The translations under genes and the position numbers were made by a program. The notes beneath the pieces are model-generated. The model was not told where the DNA came from. It worked only from the letters and a program-made list of their open reading frames with translations, and ran no database searches. A DNA stretch of 64,000 bases from Cryobacterium levicorallinum (GTDB lineage Bacteria > Actinomycetota > Actinomycetes > Actinomycetales > Microbacteriaceae): positions 1 through 64,000 of the forward strand of contig NZ_SOFE01000004.1 of assembly GCF_004402405.1 (NCBI RefSeq), read 5' to 3'. Numbering within the stretch: position 1 is the first letter of the stretch; each line of letters begins with the position of its first letter. Below are positions 29,714 through 39,103 of this stretch, piece by piece.

Positions 29714-30202
29714 ATGACCGCAAACCGACGACGTCGGCACACCATGTTGCGCCGCGCCGCGGGATGGCTGGCACTCGCCTACCTCGCTGCACTGGCCTTG
29801 ATCGCGTTCTGGCCGACCCCGGTGGACCGCGGCTTGCACGGGTCGATTTCATCGGTCGTGCTGTGGCTTCGCGCGCACGGGGTACCGGCCTGGCTCGACT
29901 ACCAGAGCATTGAATTCAGCGCCAATATCGCTTTGTTCGTTCCGGTCGGCCTGCTCGTCGTGCTGCTCGCCGGTACCAGGCGCTACTGGATCGGAACACT
30001 TATCGGCACGCTGATCGGCACGCTGATCAGCTGCACTATCGAGCTCGGCCAGCTCGTCTTTCTGCCGGAACGATTTGCCACCGTCAACGACGTGATCGCC
30101 AACAGTCTCGGCGCCCTGCTTGGAACCCTGATCGCTGCCGTCGTGCTGCGGGTGGCTCTCGGCCCGGCCCATCCGCCGGCCGCGGTGGCACAAACAACTT
30201 GA
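29714..30202 (+). CDS. VanZ-like membrane protein
   Basis: 162 aa from ATG 29714 with GGAGG upstream. It has four predicted membrane segments and the VanZ-type pattern of FWPTPVDRG, EFSANIALFVPVG (the N-x-x-L/F-F-x-P-x-G core) and IELGQLVFLPERFATVNDVIANSLGALLG. A 12-bp repeat encodes IGTLIGTLIGTLI in the third helix. VanZ-family proteins affect glycopeptide sensitivity in enterococci, but most homologues have no known role. It sits at the edge of the polysaccharide locus. Confidence 0.8.
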   Translation: MTANRRRRHTMLRRAAGWLALAYLAALALIAFWPTPVDRGLHGSISSVVLWLRAHGVPAWLDYQSIEFSANIALFVPVGLLVVLLAGTRRYWIGTLIGTLIGTLISCTIELGQLVFLPERFATVNDVIANSLGALLGTLIAAVVLRVALGPAHPPAAVAQTT

Positions 30203-30253
30203 TCCCGAAATTTGAGGTGGACCTCAGAGAGTCTCTCTGCTAGCTTCGGCAGA

Positions 30254-31132
30254 ATGGATCGTCGAGAGTTTCTCACATTATCGTCCGCTGGCGCTGCAAC
30301 GCTGGGTTTCAGTGCGCTGGGCGCACCCGGAGCCTTAGCCGCGACCGCCCCGATACTGCCAGGGGAGGTATCCCGCCTCTCCAATGTGCTCACCCAAAAG
30401 GGAAAAAAGCTCTACGACAATATTGAAGTGGACATCGGCGGCGACCGCGCCCGCCTGTTCATTCCCCAGACCGTGTCGCGCAATTCGACGGCCTCGATCG
30501 GAGCCGTCTGGTTCTACCACGCAGCCTCGAGTTCGCACAACGCGCTGAACGGCGGCTTCAAGTACCCCGGCGAACTCGTGGTCGACCAGAACGCCATCGC
30601 CATCTGCATCAATGCCGGCGGTACCCAGTACACCAACTCCGTTGCCACCAACGCGCAGAAGAATGCGTGGACCTACCTGAACGCGCTGTACACCGTGCGC
30701 CGCAACTTCTTACGCGCGACCTCGTTTGGCGGATCCCTGGCCTGCTACACCTACGGCAAGAAGCTCATTCCGTACATTCGCGGCCTGTACATGGTCAACG
30801 GACTCTACGACAACGAATGGCTGTACGCCTACGACACCAAGAACCAGGCCCACGTCGGCGATGCGTACAACAACGACCTCACCCTGATCAAGGGCACCAA
30901 CCCGGCCCGGATCAGCGCCACCCCGTGGACAAACAGCCGGGTCAAGGTGCTGGTCTCCGACGACGCTCACCCCGACAATGTCGTCATTCCGAGCAGGAAC
31001 GGCCTCGCCCTAATCAATAAAATCGCGCCCGTCGCCACTGCCGCCGAGGTGATGTACCACACGCTCGCGCACGACACCCCCGGGTTCGCCCACACGGACA
31101 TGATCAAAACATTCGCGCAGTGGTCGATCTAG
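30254..31132 (+). CDS. Tat-exported alpha/beta-hydrolase-like protein
   Basis: 292 aa from ATG 30254. The N-terminus MDRREFLTLSSAGAATLGF is a twin-arginine signal (RREFLTL). The mature part contains a possible nucleophile elbow ATSFGGSLA (Ala instead of the first Gly of GxSxG), an Asp-rich segment VLVSDDAHPDN and a late His region HTLAHDTPGFAHTDM, which fits an alpha/beta-hydrolase triad. It could trim acyl groups or other esters from the polysaccharide made by neighbouring genes. Enzyme class and substrate are inferred only. Confidence 0.6.
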   Translation: MDRREFLTLSSAGAATLGFSALGAPGALAATAPILPGEVSRLSNVLTQKGKKLYDNIEVDIGGDRARLFIPQTVSRNSTASIGAVWFYHAASSSHNALNGGFKYPGELVVDQNAIAICINAGGTQYTNSVATNAQKNAWTYLNALYTVRRNFLRATSFGGSLACYTYGKKLIPYIRGLYMVNGLYDNEWLYAYDTKNQAHVGDAYNNDLTLIKGTNPARISATPWTNSRVKVLVSDDAHPDNVVIPSRNGLALINKIAPVATAAEVMYHTLAHDTPGFAHTDMIKTFAQWSI

Positions 31133-31146
31133 CAGGGAGGTAGTTC

Positions 31147-32256
31147 GTGGCGGAACGCACGCGGGTCGACTGGGTTGACGGGGCCAAGGGCATCGCGATT
31201 CTGCTTGTGGCCCTCGCGCACGCGGTGCAGTGGACGGTACTCTCCGGCCTCGCGCCGGAGTTTTGGAACAAGATCAACCTGGTCTTCATCGTGTTTCGCA
31301 TGCCGTTGTTTTTTCTCGCCTCCGGCCTGTTTGCCGCCTCGATCATCAAACGCAGCTGGCCAACGCTGTGGCGAACCCGGCTGAGCCTGCTGGTCTGGGC
31401 CCTTCTCCTGTGGACCCTCATTCGTTTCGGCTATTTCTCGCTCCTGACCAACCCGGCCGGCTTCGACGAGACCAACCCGTTCGATCTGCTGCTCGCGCCG
31501 GTGCGCCCGAGCAACGGCCTGTGGTTTCTCTACGCCCTCGCCCTGTTTTTCATGGCCGCCAAACTCATGCGCAACCGCATCGACTGGCGGGTGCAGCTCG
31601 GCGGCGCCGTCGTGCTGTCGGTGCTGTTCTTCGCCCGCGCGGACACCGGCAACATCGCCTGGAACGGCATCGGCCGCTACTTCGTGTTCTTTCTGCTCGG
31701 CTGTCACCTGCGCGAGTGGATCCTCGCCTTCGTCAACCGCCCCAGCCGCCTCGGCGCGCTCGGTCTCGGCCTCGGCTTCGCCGCTGCCTTTCTGGTGTTG
31801 GCCGGGCTCATTCTCACCGTGGATTCACGCCTGCCGTTCATCACAGGAACGCTCGTCGTGGTGAGCCTGTTCGCCCTCGGCGCTGGCCTGCTCGTCGCCC
31901 GATTCCTGGTCGGCTTTCGCGCCATGGCCTGGCTCGCCTATGTCGGCCGCAATACTCTGCCGATCTACGTCGTGCATGTACTCCTGGTGTCGCTGATCAC
32001 GAGCCTGCTGCTGCTCTACCGCGTCCAGGCCTGGCTCGATCGCCTCGGCCCGGCACTCCCCCCGCTGGTCGCTGGCCTCGCGGTCGCCGCGTCGCTGTTG
32101 CTCTGGCGACTGGTGCGCGACCTGCCGGTGCTGCGCTACGCGTTTGCGGTACCGATCTGGTTTGCCGGACGGGCACCGGCGGCGGGTGAAGCAGCGGCAT
32201 CCCCTTCAGGAGAAACAGCAGACCCGGCAGAGCGGATGCTGCCGCGCAGCGAGTGA
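31147..32256 (+). CDS. Acyltransferase-3-family membrane protein
   Basis: 369 aa from GTG 31147 with GGGAGG upstream. About ten membrane segments. The N-terminal VDWVDGAKGIAILLVALAHAVQW contains the D-x-x-K-G-I-x-I-x-x-V-x-x-x-H pattern of acyltransferase-3 proteins related to fucose-4-O-acetylases. It likely transfers acetyl or another acyl group to a sugar across the membrane. It overlaps the DUF218 gene by four bases and starts 14 bp after the Tat hydrolase-like gene. Confidence 0.85.
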   Translation: MAERTRVDWVDGAKGIAILLVALAHAVQWTVLSGLAPEFWNKINLVFIVFRMPLFFLASGLFAASIIKRSWPTLWRTRLSLLVWALLLWTLIRFGYFSLLTNPAGFDETNPFDLLLAPVRPSNGLWFLYALALFFMAAKLMRNRIDWRVQLGGAVVLSVLFFARADTGNIAWNGIGRYFVFFLLGCHLREWILAFVNRPSRLGALGLGLGFAAAFLVLAGLILTVDSRLPFITGTLVVVSLFALGAGLLVARFLVGFRAMAWLAYVGRNTLPIYVVHVLLVSLITSLLLLYRVQAWLDRLGPALPPLVAGLAVAASLLLWRLVRDLPVLRYAFAVPIWFAGRAPAAGEAAASPSGETADPAERMLPRSE

Positions 32257-32816
32257 GATCGCCGCACCAGCGCGCCCTCGTACTCCTCACCGGGCTCGTC
32301 CTGCTGACCGTTGGCCTGGTAGCCGTCACCACGCGAACGGTCATGTTTCCGCGTGAAGACGCTCCGAGCAGCGCCGACGCCATCGTCGTGCTCGGCGGGC
32401 TCGGGAGTGCGGCCGTCGTGCAGAAGGCCCTCGATCTGGCCAGGGCCGGGTACAGCGATCATGTGCTCATTTCGGATGCCTTCGGCGGGGACACCCGCCC
32501 GGCCAACCTGTGCGGGCGCGACCCGGCCGTGCCGGGCACGGCGATCGAGGTGGAGTGTTTCGACCCGCACCCCACGAGCACGCGCGGGGAGGCCGAAGCC
32601 ATCGCCGCCTTCACGAGCGCTCAGGGCTGGAACCGCGTGATCGTGGTCACCTCGAGCTATCACGTGAGTCGGGCCCGCCTGCAGATCTCCCGCTGTTACC
32701 CAGGGGTACTCGCGGTGATCGGCGCCGCGCAGCCGATGGATCCGCCCAAATGGGTGTACCAGTTCGGGTACCAGAGCGCGGGATTCATCAAGGCCTGGCT
32801 GACGCCGGCCTGTTGA
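32253..32816 (+). CDS. DUF218/SanA-YdcF-like membrane protein
   Basis: A 187-aa protein with one N-terminal membrane anchor (ALVLLTGLVLLTVGLVAVTT) and a DUF218 domain: ADAIVVLGGLG, ARAGYSDHVLISDAFGG, STRGEAEAIAAFTSAQGW and VVTSSYHVSRARLQISR. Proteins of this family are tied to envelope integrity and in some cases to polysaccharide or vancomycin-barrier phenotypes, but the reaction is unknown. The GTGA overlap with the acyltransferase implies coupled translation. Confidence 0.82.
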   Translation: MRSPHQRALVLLTGLVLLTVGLVAVTTRTVMFPREDAPSSADAIVVLGGLGSAAVVQKALDLARAGYSDHVLISDAFGGDTRPANLCGRDPAVPGTAIEVECFDPHPTSTRGEAEAIAAFTSAQGWNRVIVVTSSYHVSRARLQISRCYPGVLAVIGAAQPMDPPKWVYQFGYQSAGFIKAWLTPAC

Positions 32817-32847
32817 ACGCGCCGACTCAACGCGCCGGCTGAAGCCG

Positions 32848-33366
32848 TCAACGCCGGGCCATCAGCCCCTCGGCGATCGAATCGACCCGCTCCCGGTAGC
32901 TCTGGCCCACCATGTCGGACTCGGCCGGCCACCCGCGCAGCGCCGCGTGAAACTCGGGCCAGGCCTTGATCGGGCGGGCCGGAACGCCGGCCACGATGGT
33001 GCCGTCCGGCACCGATGCCGTCACGACCGACCCAGCACCCACCACGCAACGGTCGCCGATGCTCACTCCGGGCAGCACTGTCACGCCGGCGCCGATAAAG
33101 ACATCCGAGCCCACCCGAATCGGCGCGAAGCGATAGCGGCGGCCACGCTCATCGCGGTAGAGCCAGCCCGATCCGTCGTGGGTGATGAAGGTTACCCCGG
33201 AGCTGATCGTCACGCGGTCACCGACCGAGATGAGCCACGGCTCGGTGGTGGCGATATCAGAGAGGATGCGACATCCACTGCCGATCTGCACACCCAGCGC
33301 CCGAATCGCGTAGACCCTCCCGCGGGCACGCCGCAGAATCTTGTAGGTCAGTCGGGATAATTTCAC
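32848..33366 (-). CDS. Left-handed beta-helix O-acyltransferase (WcaF-type)
   Basis: 172 aa from GTG 33366 with GGAG eight bases upstream. It has a hexapeptide-repeat core: IGSGCRILSDIATTEPW, ISVGDRVTISSGVTFITHDG, then APIRVGSDVFIGAGVTVLPG, VSIGDRCVVGAGSVVTASVP and GTIVAGVPARPIKAW. The His in THDG is the probable catalytic base, as in maltose/galactoside O-acetyltransferases. It is the only minus-strand gene in this part of the locus. It likely acetylates a sugar residue using acetyl-CoA in the cytosol. Confidence 0.88.
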   Translation of the reverse strand: MKLSRLTYKILRRARGRVYAIRALGVQIGSGCRILSDIATTEPWLISVGDRVTISSGVTFITHDGSGWLYRDERGRRYRFAPIRVGSDVFIGAGVTVLPGVSIGDRCVVGAGSVVTASVPDGTIVAGVPARPIKAWPEFHAALRGWPAESDMVGQSYRERVDSIAEGLMARR

Positions 33367-33601
33367 CGTAAGACTCCATTTCGTCGGCTGTGCGGTGCTG
33401 GAGCAGCTGGAATTTTGCGGCCTGTGCAGCCCAACCCGCCTAAAGTATCGGTTTTCCGGCCGTCTTACTGGCGCTGAGGAAAATTCACGTGTTATCGTTG
33501 CGCCTAATCGCATCAACAGCGCTGCGGCTCTATCCCGTCCATTCCCTGCGCGATCAACAGTTTCTGCGCCACCACTCTGCGCTACCACCCGAAGGCGGCC
33601 G

Positions 33602-35032
33602 ATGTTCGATTTCACCATGTTGCGAGTGCGCCGCACGCCGATCATTATCAGCGCGCTCGCCGCCCTGTTCGTCATTGTGGCGAGCCTGGTGCTGCCGCGC
33701 TTCGTGGCCAGTCTCGGCTTTATCGTGATTTTGCTGGCCCTGCTCGCCTTCGTCGCCATGGTGACCCTGTTCCTGCTGCCCGTGCACGTTCTGCCGGCCG
33801 TGGCACTGGTCACCTTTGCGCTCATTCCGGCCCGCGTGCTGCCCCAGGACGGCCCGATCGGTGCCTTACCGCTGACCACCATGATCATCGTCGTCTGGGC
33901 GCTGCGCCGGCTGATCACCACCACGGCGAACGTTCCGCTCACGACGGCACCGGCCCCGTTCAAGTCGGCTACCCGCTTCTTCGCGGTGCTCTTTCTGGTC
34001 TGGTCACTGTTCACGCTGCTGCGCAGCCCCGACCTGCAGGCGAGCCTCGGCTGGACTATCAGTTTCAGCGCCGGCGCGTTGCTTCCGCTTTTCATCGGCA
34101 CCGCGAGCCGGGAGTCCTTCTGGATTCGGCGGGCCTGGCTTCTGCTCGGCGCCTGGCTCGGAGCGTACGCCCTGATCGAGGGGGCGCTGCGCGCCAATCC
34201 GATCTGGGGCACGCTGTACACGGTGCTCGGCCTGAGCGACAGCCAGCACTGGTCGGTGTATCGCGCGACCGCATCGTTTGGGCATCCGCTGTTCGCCGGC
34301 CTATTTTTTGCCGTCGCGTGCGCCCTGGGGATCGGCGTCTGGCTGCGCGAGGACTCGAAACCGGCCCTCGTCACCGCGATCCTGAGCGGCCTCGGCCTCG
34401 TCGCCACCGTCTCGCGCGGTGCCATCCTGTCGGCGGCGATCGCCATCGGTTTCGCCTACTTCGTGTCGCTGGTGCTGCGCGGCGAAAAACACTGGGGCAA
34501 ATTCGCGCTGCTCGCGGTGCTCGTGGCTGCGGGCATCGTCGCACTCTTCCAGTTCGATGCCTTTACCGCCCGCAACAACTCGGTCGAGGCCGAACTGTCG
34601 TCGCAGGCCCGCGACCTCGGCGTCTGGGTGTCCCTGCAGGCCGCGAATCTGACCGGTTGGATCGGGTCGGGGCCTGGCACTTCCGGCATCACCGGGCGCC
34701 TGTTCAACGAGGTCACGATCGAGAATTCGCTGCTGCAGCTACTGATCAGCATCGGCCTGCCCGGAGTGCTCCTGTTTCTGCTCGTGATCGGCTCGGCCGT
34801 GGCGCACGCGCTGTCCCAACGTGCCGTCGGCGCCGCGGCCGCTCTCGTCGCCTACACCGTCTGTATCGCCGGATTCAACGCGATCGACGCACTGCGCCCG
34901 ATGCACCTGTTGCTTGGTTGTCTGTTGATTCTCACGCTGAATCCGGGCAAAACGGATGCCGCCGCCGGGCTTGTCACGGCGCCGGCACGACGATCACTCG
35001 CTCGCCCCAAACGGGGGTATGCGCGCATCTAA
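33602..35032 (+). CDS. O-antigen ligase/polymerase-like membrane protein
   Basis: 476 aa from ATG 33602 (upstream codons in the same frame are not protein-like). About 11-12 membrane segments. A loop near the middle includes VYRATASFGHPLFAGLFFAVACALGIG with the R-x-x-G-x-F-x-H/N-P pattern of the WaaL/Wzy superfamily, followed by ATVSRGAILSAAIA, and a later GSGPGTS-like loop. It probably polymerises repeat units or attaches the polysaccharide on the outer face. Confidence 0.8.
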   Translation: MFDFTMLRVRRTPIIISALAALFVIVASLVLPRFVASLGFIVILLALLAFVAMVTLFLLPVHVLPAVALVTFALIPARVLPQDGPIGALPLTTMIIVVWALRRLITTTANVPLTTAPAPFKSATRFFAVLFLVWSLFTLLRSPDLQASLGWTISFSAGALLPLFIGTASRESFWIRRAWLLLGAWLGAYALIEGALRANPIWGTLYTVLGLSDSQHWSVYRATASFGHPLFAGLFFAVACALGIGVWLREDSKPALVTAILSGLGLVATVSRGAILSAAIAIGFAYFVSLVLRGEKHWGKFALLAVLVAAGIVALFQFDAFTARNNSVEAELSSQARDLGVWVSLQAANLTGWIGSGPGTSGITGRLFNEVTIENSLLQLLISIGLPGVLLFLLVIGSAVAHALSQRAVGAAAALVAYTVCIAGFNAIDALRPMHLLLGCLLILTLNPGKTDAAAGLVTAPARRSLARPKRGYARI

Positions 35033-35111
35033 CGTGCCGCCGGCTGGCACGCTACTCTAAACCGACAGATTATCAGTTACCGCCGGCATTCCCTGCCGGC
35101 CCGTAAGGGGT

Positions 35112-36161
35112 ATGGGCGTGACGACGATAGGTTCGACAGGCACGGGCTCGACAAGAATCACCGTGTTGCAATCGCTGAGTGCACCCGATGGCACCACTCG
35201 CTACGTCAACCAGGTCGTCGAGGGCGCTCCGGACGCCGTGACCATGCGGTTCTTCACCTGGCGCACCGCGCTACTGGGCCGGTACGACGTCTTGCACGTG
35301 CACTGGCCGGAGCTGCTCATTCGCGCTCCCCGGCCGCTCAAGGCGAAGCTTCGTCGCGCCGCTCTCTACGCACTGCTGCTGCGCGCGCGGCTGCAGCGCA
35401 TTCCGATCGTGCGCACCATGCACAACCTCACCCCGCACGAGGCCGGACAGAACGCGGAAACCCGCGCCCTCGAGGCACTCGATTCCCGTACGGCGCTCGT
35501 TATTCGACTGAATCCAACCACCCCGGTCGAACCGGAGTCCAAGGCCGTCACCATTCTGCACGGCCACTATCGGGACCGCTTCGCCGGCATGCCGATGTCG
35601 GACTCCTTGCCCGGGCGCATCCTCTATTTTGGACTGATTCGACCCTATAAGGGGGTCGAAACCCTGCTGCAGGTGTTTCGCGCGGTGCCGGGCGCGGATC
35701 TGACGCTGCGCATCGTCGGCCGCCCGTCCAGCGGCCTCGGTGCGGTCATAACCGCCGAACAGGCCGAGGACGAACGCATCAGCTCGGTACTGCGTTTCGT
35801 CTCCGACGAGGAACTCGTGGTGGAGGTCGGCGAAGCTGAACTGGTTGTGTTGCCCTACCGCGAAATGCACAATTCGGGCGTTCTGCTCGTCACCCTCTCC
35901 CTGGATCGGCCGGTGCTCGTGCCATCGACACCGTCCAATCTGGCTCTGGCCGAGGAGGTCGGCCCCGGCTGGATCTATCTGTACGAGGGCGAGCTCACGC
36001 CGTTGATCCTGCGCCACACCCTGGAGCGGATGCGCGCCGCCGGCTCCCGGCCGCGCCCCCACCTTGACGGGCGCGACTGGAAAACCCTGGGTCTGCAGAG
36101 TTATGGCACCTACCTGCGGGCCTTGCAGTTGACCGGTCGGCCCCGCCGGAGCATCCTTTGA
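35112..36161 (+). CDS. Glycosyltransferase, GT-B fold
   Basis: A 349-aa protein with a Rossmann-like N-domain (YDVLHVHWPELL, RIPIVRTMHNLTPHE) and a C-domain with RILYFGLIRPYKGVETLL, the usual start of GT-4-like C-domains, and a donor-site region around VVLPYREMHNSGVLLVTLSLDRPVLVP. The conserved E of EX7E type is replaced by a shorter HNSG motif seen in mannosyl/glucosyl transferases of exopolysaccharide clusters. The stop overlaps the flippase-fusion start. Donor and acceptor are unknown. Confidence 0.8.
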   Translation: MGVTTIGSTGTGSTRITVLQSLSAPDGTTRYVNQVVEGAPDAVTMRFFTWRTALLGRYDVLHVHWPELLIRAPRPLKAKLRRAALYALLLRARLQRIPIVRTMHNLTPHEAGQNAETRALEALDSRTALVIRLNPTTPVEPESKAVTILHGHYRDRFAGMPMSDSLPGRILYFGLIRPYKGVETLLQVFRAVPGADLTLRIVGRPSSGLGAVITAEQAEDERISSVLRFVSDEELVVEVGEAELVVLPYREMHNSGVLLVTLSLDRPVLVPSTPSNLALAEEVGPGWIYLYEGELTPLILRHTLERMRAAGSRPRPHLDGRDWKTLGLQSYGTYLRALQLTGRPRRSIL

Positions 36162-39103
36162 CCGCGACGATGCCACCTTCGACCCCCTCAGCCCCGCTTC
36201 CCCGTTCCACCGCCGGACTCGGGCACACAGCGGGCCGGGGCGCATCGACGACCCTGGTCGGCCAGCTCATTCGCATCGGCGTGCAGCTCGGCGGCATCGT
36301 CGTGCTGGGCCGGCTGCTCGACCCGAGCGATTACGGGCTCGTCGCCTCGGTCGCCGCCATCATCGGTGTCGGCGAGGTGCTGCGCAACTTCGGGCTGTCG
36401 TCGGCGGCGATTCAGGTGCGCGAGCTCAGCCGGCAGCAGAAGGACAATCTGTTCTGGATCAACAGCCTGATCGGGCTCGCCCTCATGCTGCTGGCTGTGC
36501 TGTTCAGCCCCTTGATCGCGACACTGTACGGCGACGACCGGCTCGTGCTGCTCACCCAGGTACTCGCCGGCACGTTTCTGCTGAACGGCCTCGCCACCCA
36601 GTTTCGGGCCGATCTCAACCGCAACTTTCATTTCAAGGCACTGGCCGGCTCAGAGATCGGCGCGCAGGTCGGCGGGCTGGCCATTGGCATCGTCATGGCG
36701 CTCAATGGTTTCGGCTATTGGGCCCTCGCCGGGCAGCAGATCAGCCAGGGCATTCTCACCATCATCATTCTCGTTCCCATCACCAACTGGTTTCCGGGCT
36801 GGTTTCACCGCAAGACGCCGATGCGACACCTGATCGCGTTCGGCTCCAACCTGGCCGGCACCCAGCTGCTCGGCTACGCCAGTCGCAACACCGACACCAT
36901 CGTGATCGGCGCAACCCTCGGCGCGGGCCCGCTCGGCCTGTACAACCGCGCTTTTCAGCTGCTGCTGCTGCCGCTCAACCAGATCAACGGCCCGTCCACC
37001 CGGGTGGCGCTGCCGGTACTGGCGCGGCTGCAGGACGACCCCCCCAAATACGACCGGTTCATTCTGCTCGGGCAAACCATCATGCTGCACGCCGTCACCA
37101 TCGTGCTCGCGTTATCCTGCGCTCAGGCGCTGCCGATCATCAGCATCGCGCTCGGCAGCAATTGGCTCGGCTCCGCGCCAATCTTTCAGATTCTGGCCAT
37201 CGCCGGGTTCTTCGAGGCTGCGGCCTACGCGACCTACTGGGTGTTTCTGTCGAAGGGCGTCACCAAGCAGAACCTGTACTTCGCCCTCTGCACCCGGCCG
37301 CTACTGGTCGCGTTCGTGCTGCTCGGCTCCTTCTGGGGCGTCTACGGCGTCGCCGCCGGATATTCACTCGGCGTCGCCCTGATCTGGCCGATCGGCCTGT
37401 GGTGGATCAGCCGGGTAACCGATGCCCCGGCGCGCGCCATGTTTTTCGCCGGCGTTCGCGCCATCCTCGGATACGGCTTCGCCACCGGGGCGTCCTGGGC
37501 TGCCGTGCAGTGGATTCCGATCGAACTGCCCCTCGCCCGGGTGGCGCTCGGCGGTGTTGCGCTGCTCGTCGCGATTGGCATCGTCATGCTGGTCTGGCCC
37601 CGGTTTCGGCGCGATGTTCGCTCGATCGCGCAGGCCCGCAGCTTTCTGCGGTCGGCAAAGGTCTCACCCGCTGTTGCCGGTGGGTCCGCGACGGCGACCG
37701 ATCAGCTCACTCCGGCGCCCCCCGCCGCCGCGCGCAGCACCCGCCGCGGTGGGCGCACCCGGCTGCGCATCGTGCGCAAACTGGACCGGATTTTGCACGG
37801 CCTGGCCGCGGCATCCGCTCTGCCGTATCTGTGTGATCGGGCCGCACTGCACCGGGCGATCGGGCAACTGGGGCCGGCCCCGGCGGGCACCGAGCGCTGG
37901 CACGTGCTCGTCGCGCCTCCCGGCGAGGGAAACATTGGCGATCAGGCCATGATCGAGGCGTACCTCGAGAACGTCACAGGGCCGGTGCGGGTACTCGTGC
38001 GGGGCCCCAATGATGTGCGCATTCCGGCGGAATATTCCGCCCGGGCACGGCTCGAGCCGATCGCGCACCTGATCTATGGCAACGACCGCGCCCACCGACA
38101 GTCCATGGTGCAGCTCGCGGCCGTGCTGCGCGGGGCCCTGTCACTGACCGTGGTCGGCGCCGACATCATGGACGGCGCTTACAGCGTGCGTGCCTCGTCA
38201 CGGCGAGCGGATGTCGCGAGCCTGGCCCGCAGCGTCGGGGTTGAAGCGCGCATTCTCGGCTTCAGCTGGAACGGCCACGCCAATCTGGGGGTACGCCGTT
38301 CACTCGGCCGCGCCGGTCGGTTGGGAACCCGGCTGCAGCTGCGCGACCCGGTCTCATCCGCGCGAGCTCGCGCCGACCGATTCAAGAACGTGATCGACGT
38401 CGCCGACGCCGTGTTCGCGGTGCGCACGAGCTCGCCCACCGCCGCCACGGAATACCTCGGCACCGCGCCGACGCCCTACGCCGTGGTGAACGCGAGCGCG
38501 CTGGTCGGGCGCAGCTTCGACCAGATCTCGGAGTACGCCGTGATCATCACCACCCTGCTCGAGGCCGGGCTGCTAGTGGTGCTGCTGCCGCATGTCGTGC
38601 GGCACAGCGGCGACGATGCCGCCGCCTGCCGCGCGGTGTTCGACCGGTTCGCCCAGGGGGCCGGCGCTGAAGATCGGGTTGTTCTGGTGAACCGGCTGCT
38701 CACGCCGGCCGAGGTGCGCGGACTCTGTGCTGGGGCGTCAATCGTGCTGACCGGTCGCATGCACCTCGCCGTGCAGGCGCTGTATCACCGGGTTCCCGCC
38801 GTCGCGCTGTCCACCCAGGGCAAGGTCGCGGGCATGATGAGCCTGTTCGGAACGCAGGACCTGTGCGTAGAACCGGGCGTCGGCCTGGCCGAGCGTATGG
38901 TTCCCGTCGTGCGCGCGGTCCTCGCCCAGCGAGGCGAGTACCGCGCCCGCCTGGCCGCCCAGCTGCCCGAGGTACAGCGCCTCGCCGCCCTCAATTTTGC
39001 CGGGCTTGCGAGCGGCGCCCGAGCCGATCCACCCCGATCTAACCAGCCCCGATCCCGCCCCACATTCTCGCGACCACGCGACGACAGAGAAGGCCGAGCA
39101 TGA
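36158..39103 (+). CDS. Fusion: Wzx-like polysaccharide flippase plus pyruvyl transferase
   Basis: 981 aa in one open frame. Residues about 30-490 form a multi-pass MATE/MOP-type flippase (STTLVGQLIRIGVQLGGIVVL, DPSDYGLVASVAAIIGVGEVL, NTDTIVIGATLGAGPLGLYNR), which would move lipid-linked repeat units across the membrane. After an Ala/Pro/Arg-rich linker (490-570) comes a pyruvyl-transferase domain from about 580 to 950, starting with APPGEGNIGDQAMIEAY near residue 590 and ending with the VLTGRMHLAVQAL box. TTG 36158 overlaps the upstream stop; ATG 36170 is an alternative. The two activities are normally encoded separately. Its end overlaps the next gene by four bases. Confidence 0.88.
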   Translation: MTATMPPSTPSAPLPRSTAGLGHTAGRGASTTLVGQLIRIGVQLGGIVVLGRLLDPSDYGLVASVAAIIGVGEVLRNFGLSSAAIQVRELSRQQKDNLFWINSLIGLALMLLAVLFSPLIATLYGDDRLVLLTQVLAGTFLLNGLATQFRADLNRNFHFKALAGSEIGAQVGGLAIGIVMALNGFGYWALAGQQISQGILTIIILVPITNWFPGWFHRKTPMRHLIAFGSNLAGTQLLGYASRNTDTIVIGATLGAGPLGLYNRAFQLLLLPLNQINGPSTRVALPVLARLQDDPPKYDRFILLGQTIMLHAVTIVLALSCAQALPIISIALGSNWLGSAPIFQILAIAGFFEAAAYATYWVFLSKGVTKQNLYFALCTRPLLVAFVLLGSFWGVYGVAAGYSLGVALIWPIGLWWISRVTDAPARAMFFAGVRAILGYGFATGASWAAVQWIPIELPLARVALGGVALLVAIGIVMLVWPRFRRDVRSIAQARSFLRSAKVSPAVAGGSATATDQLTPAPPAAARSTRRGGRTRLRIVRKLDRILHGLAAASALPYLCDRAALHRAIGQLGPAPAGTERWHVLVAPPGEGNIGDQAMIEAYLENVTGPVRVLVRGPNDVRIPAEYSARARLEPIAHLIYGNDRAHRQSMVQLAAVLRGALSLTVVGADIMDGAYSVRASSRRADVASLARSVGVEARILGFSWNGHANLGVRRSLGRAGRLGTRLQLRDPVSSARARADRFKNVIDVADAVFAVRTSSPTAATEYLGTAPTPYAVVNASALVGRSFDQISEYAVIITTLLEAGLLVVLLPHVVRHSGDDAAACRAVFDRFAQGAGAEDRVVLVNRLLTPAEVRGLCAGASIVLTGRMHLAVQALYHRVPAVALSTQGKVAGMMSLFGTQDLCVEPGVGLAERMVPVVRAVLAQRGEYRARLAAQLPEVQRLAALNFAGLASGARADPPRSNQPRSRPTFSRPRDDREGRA

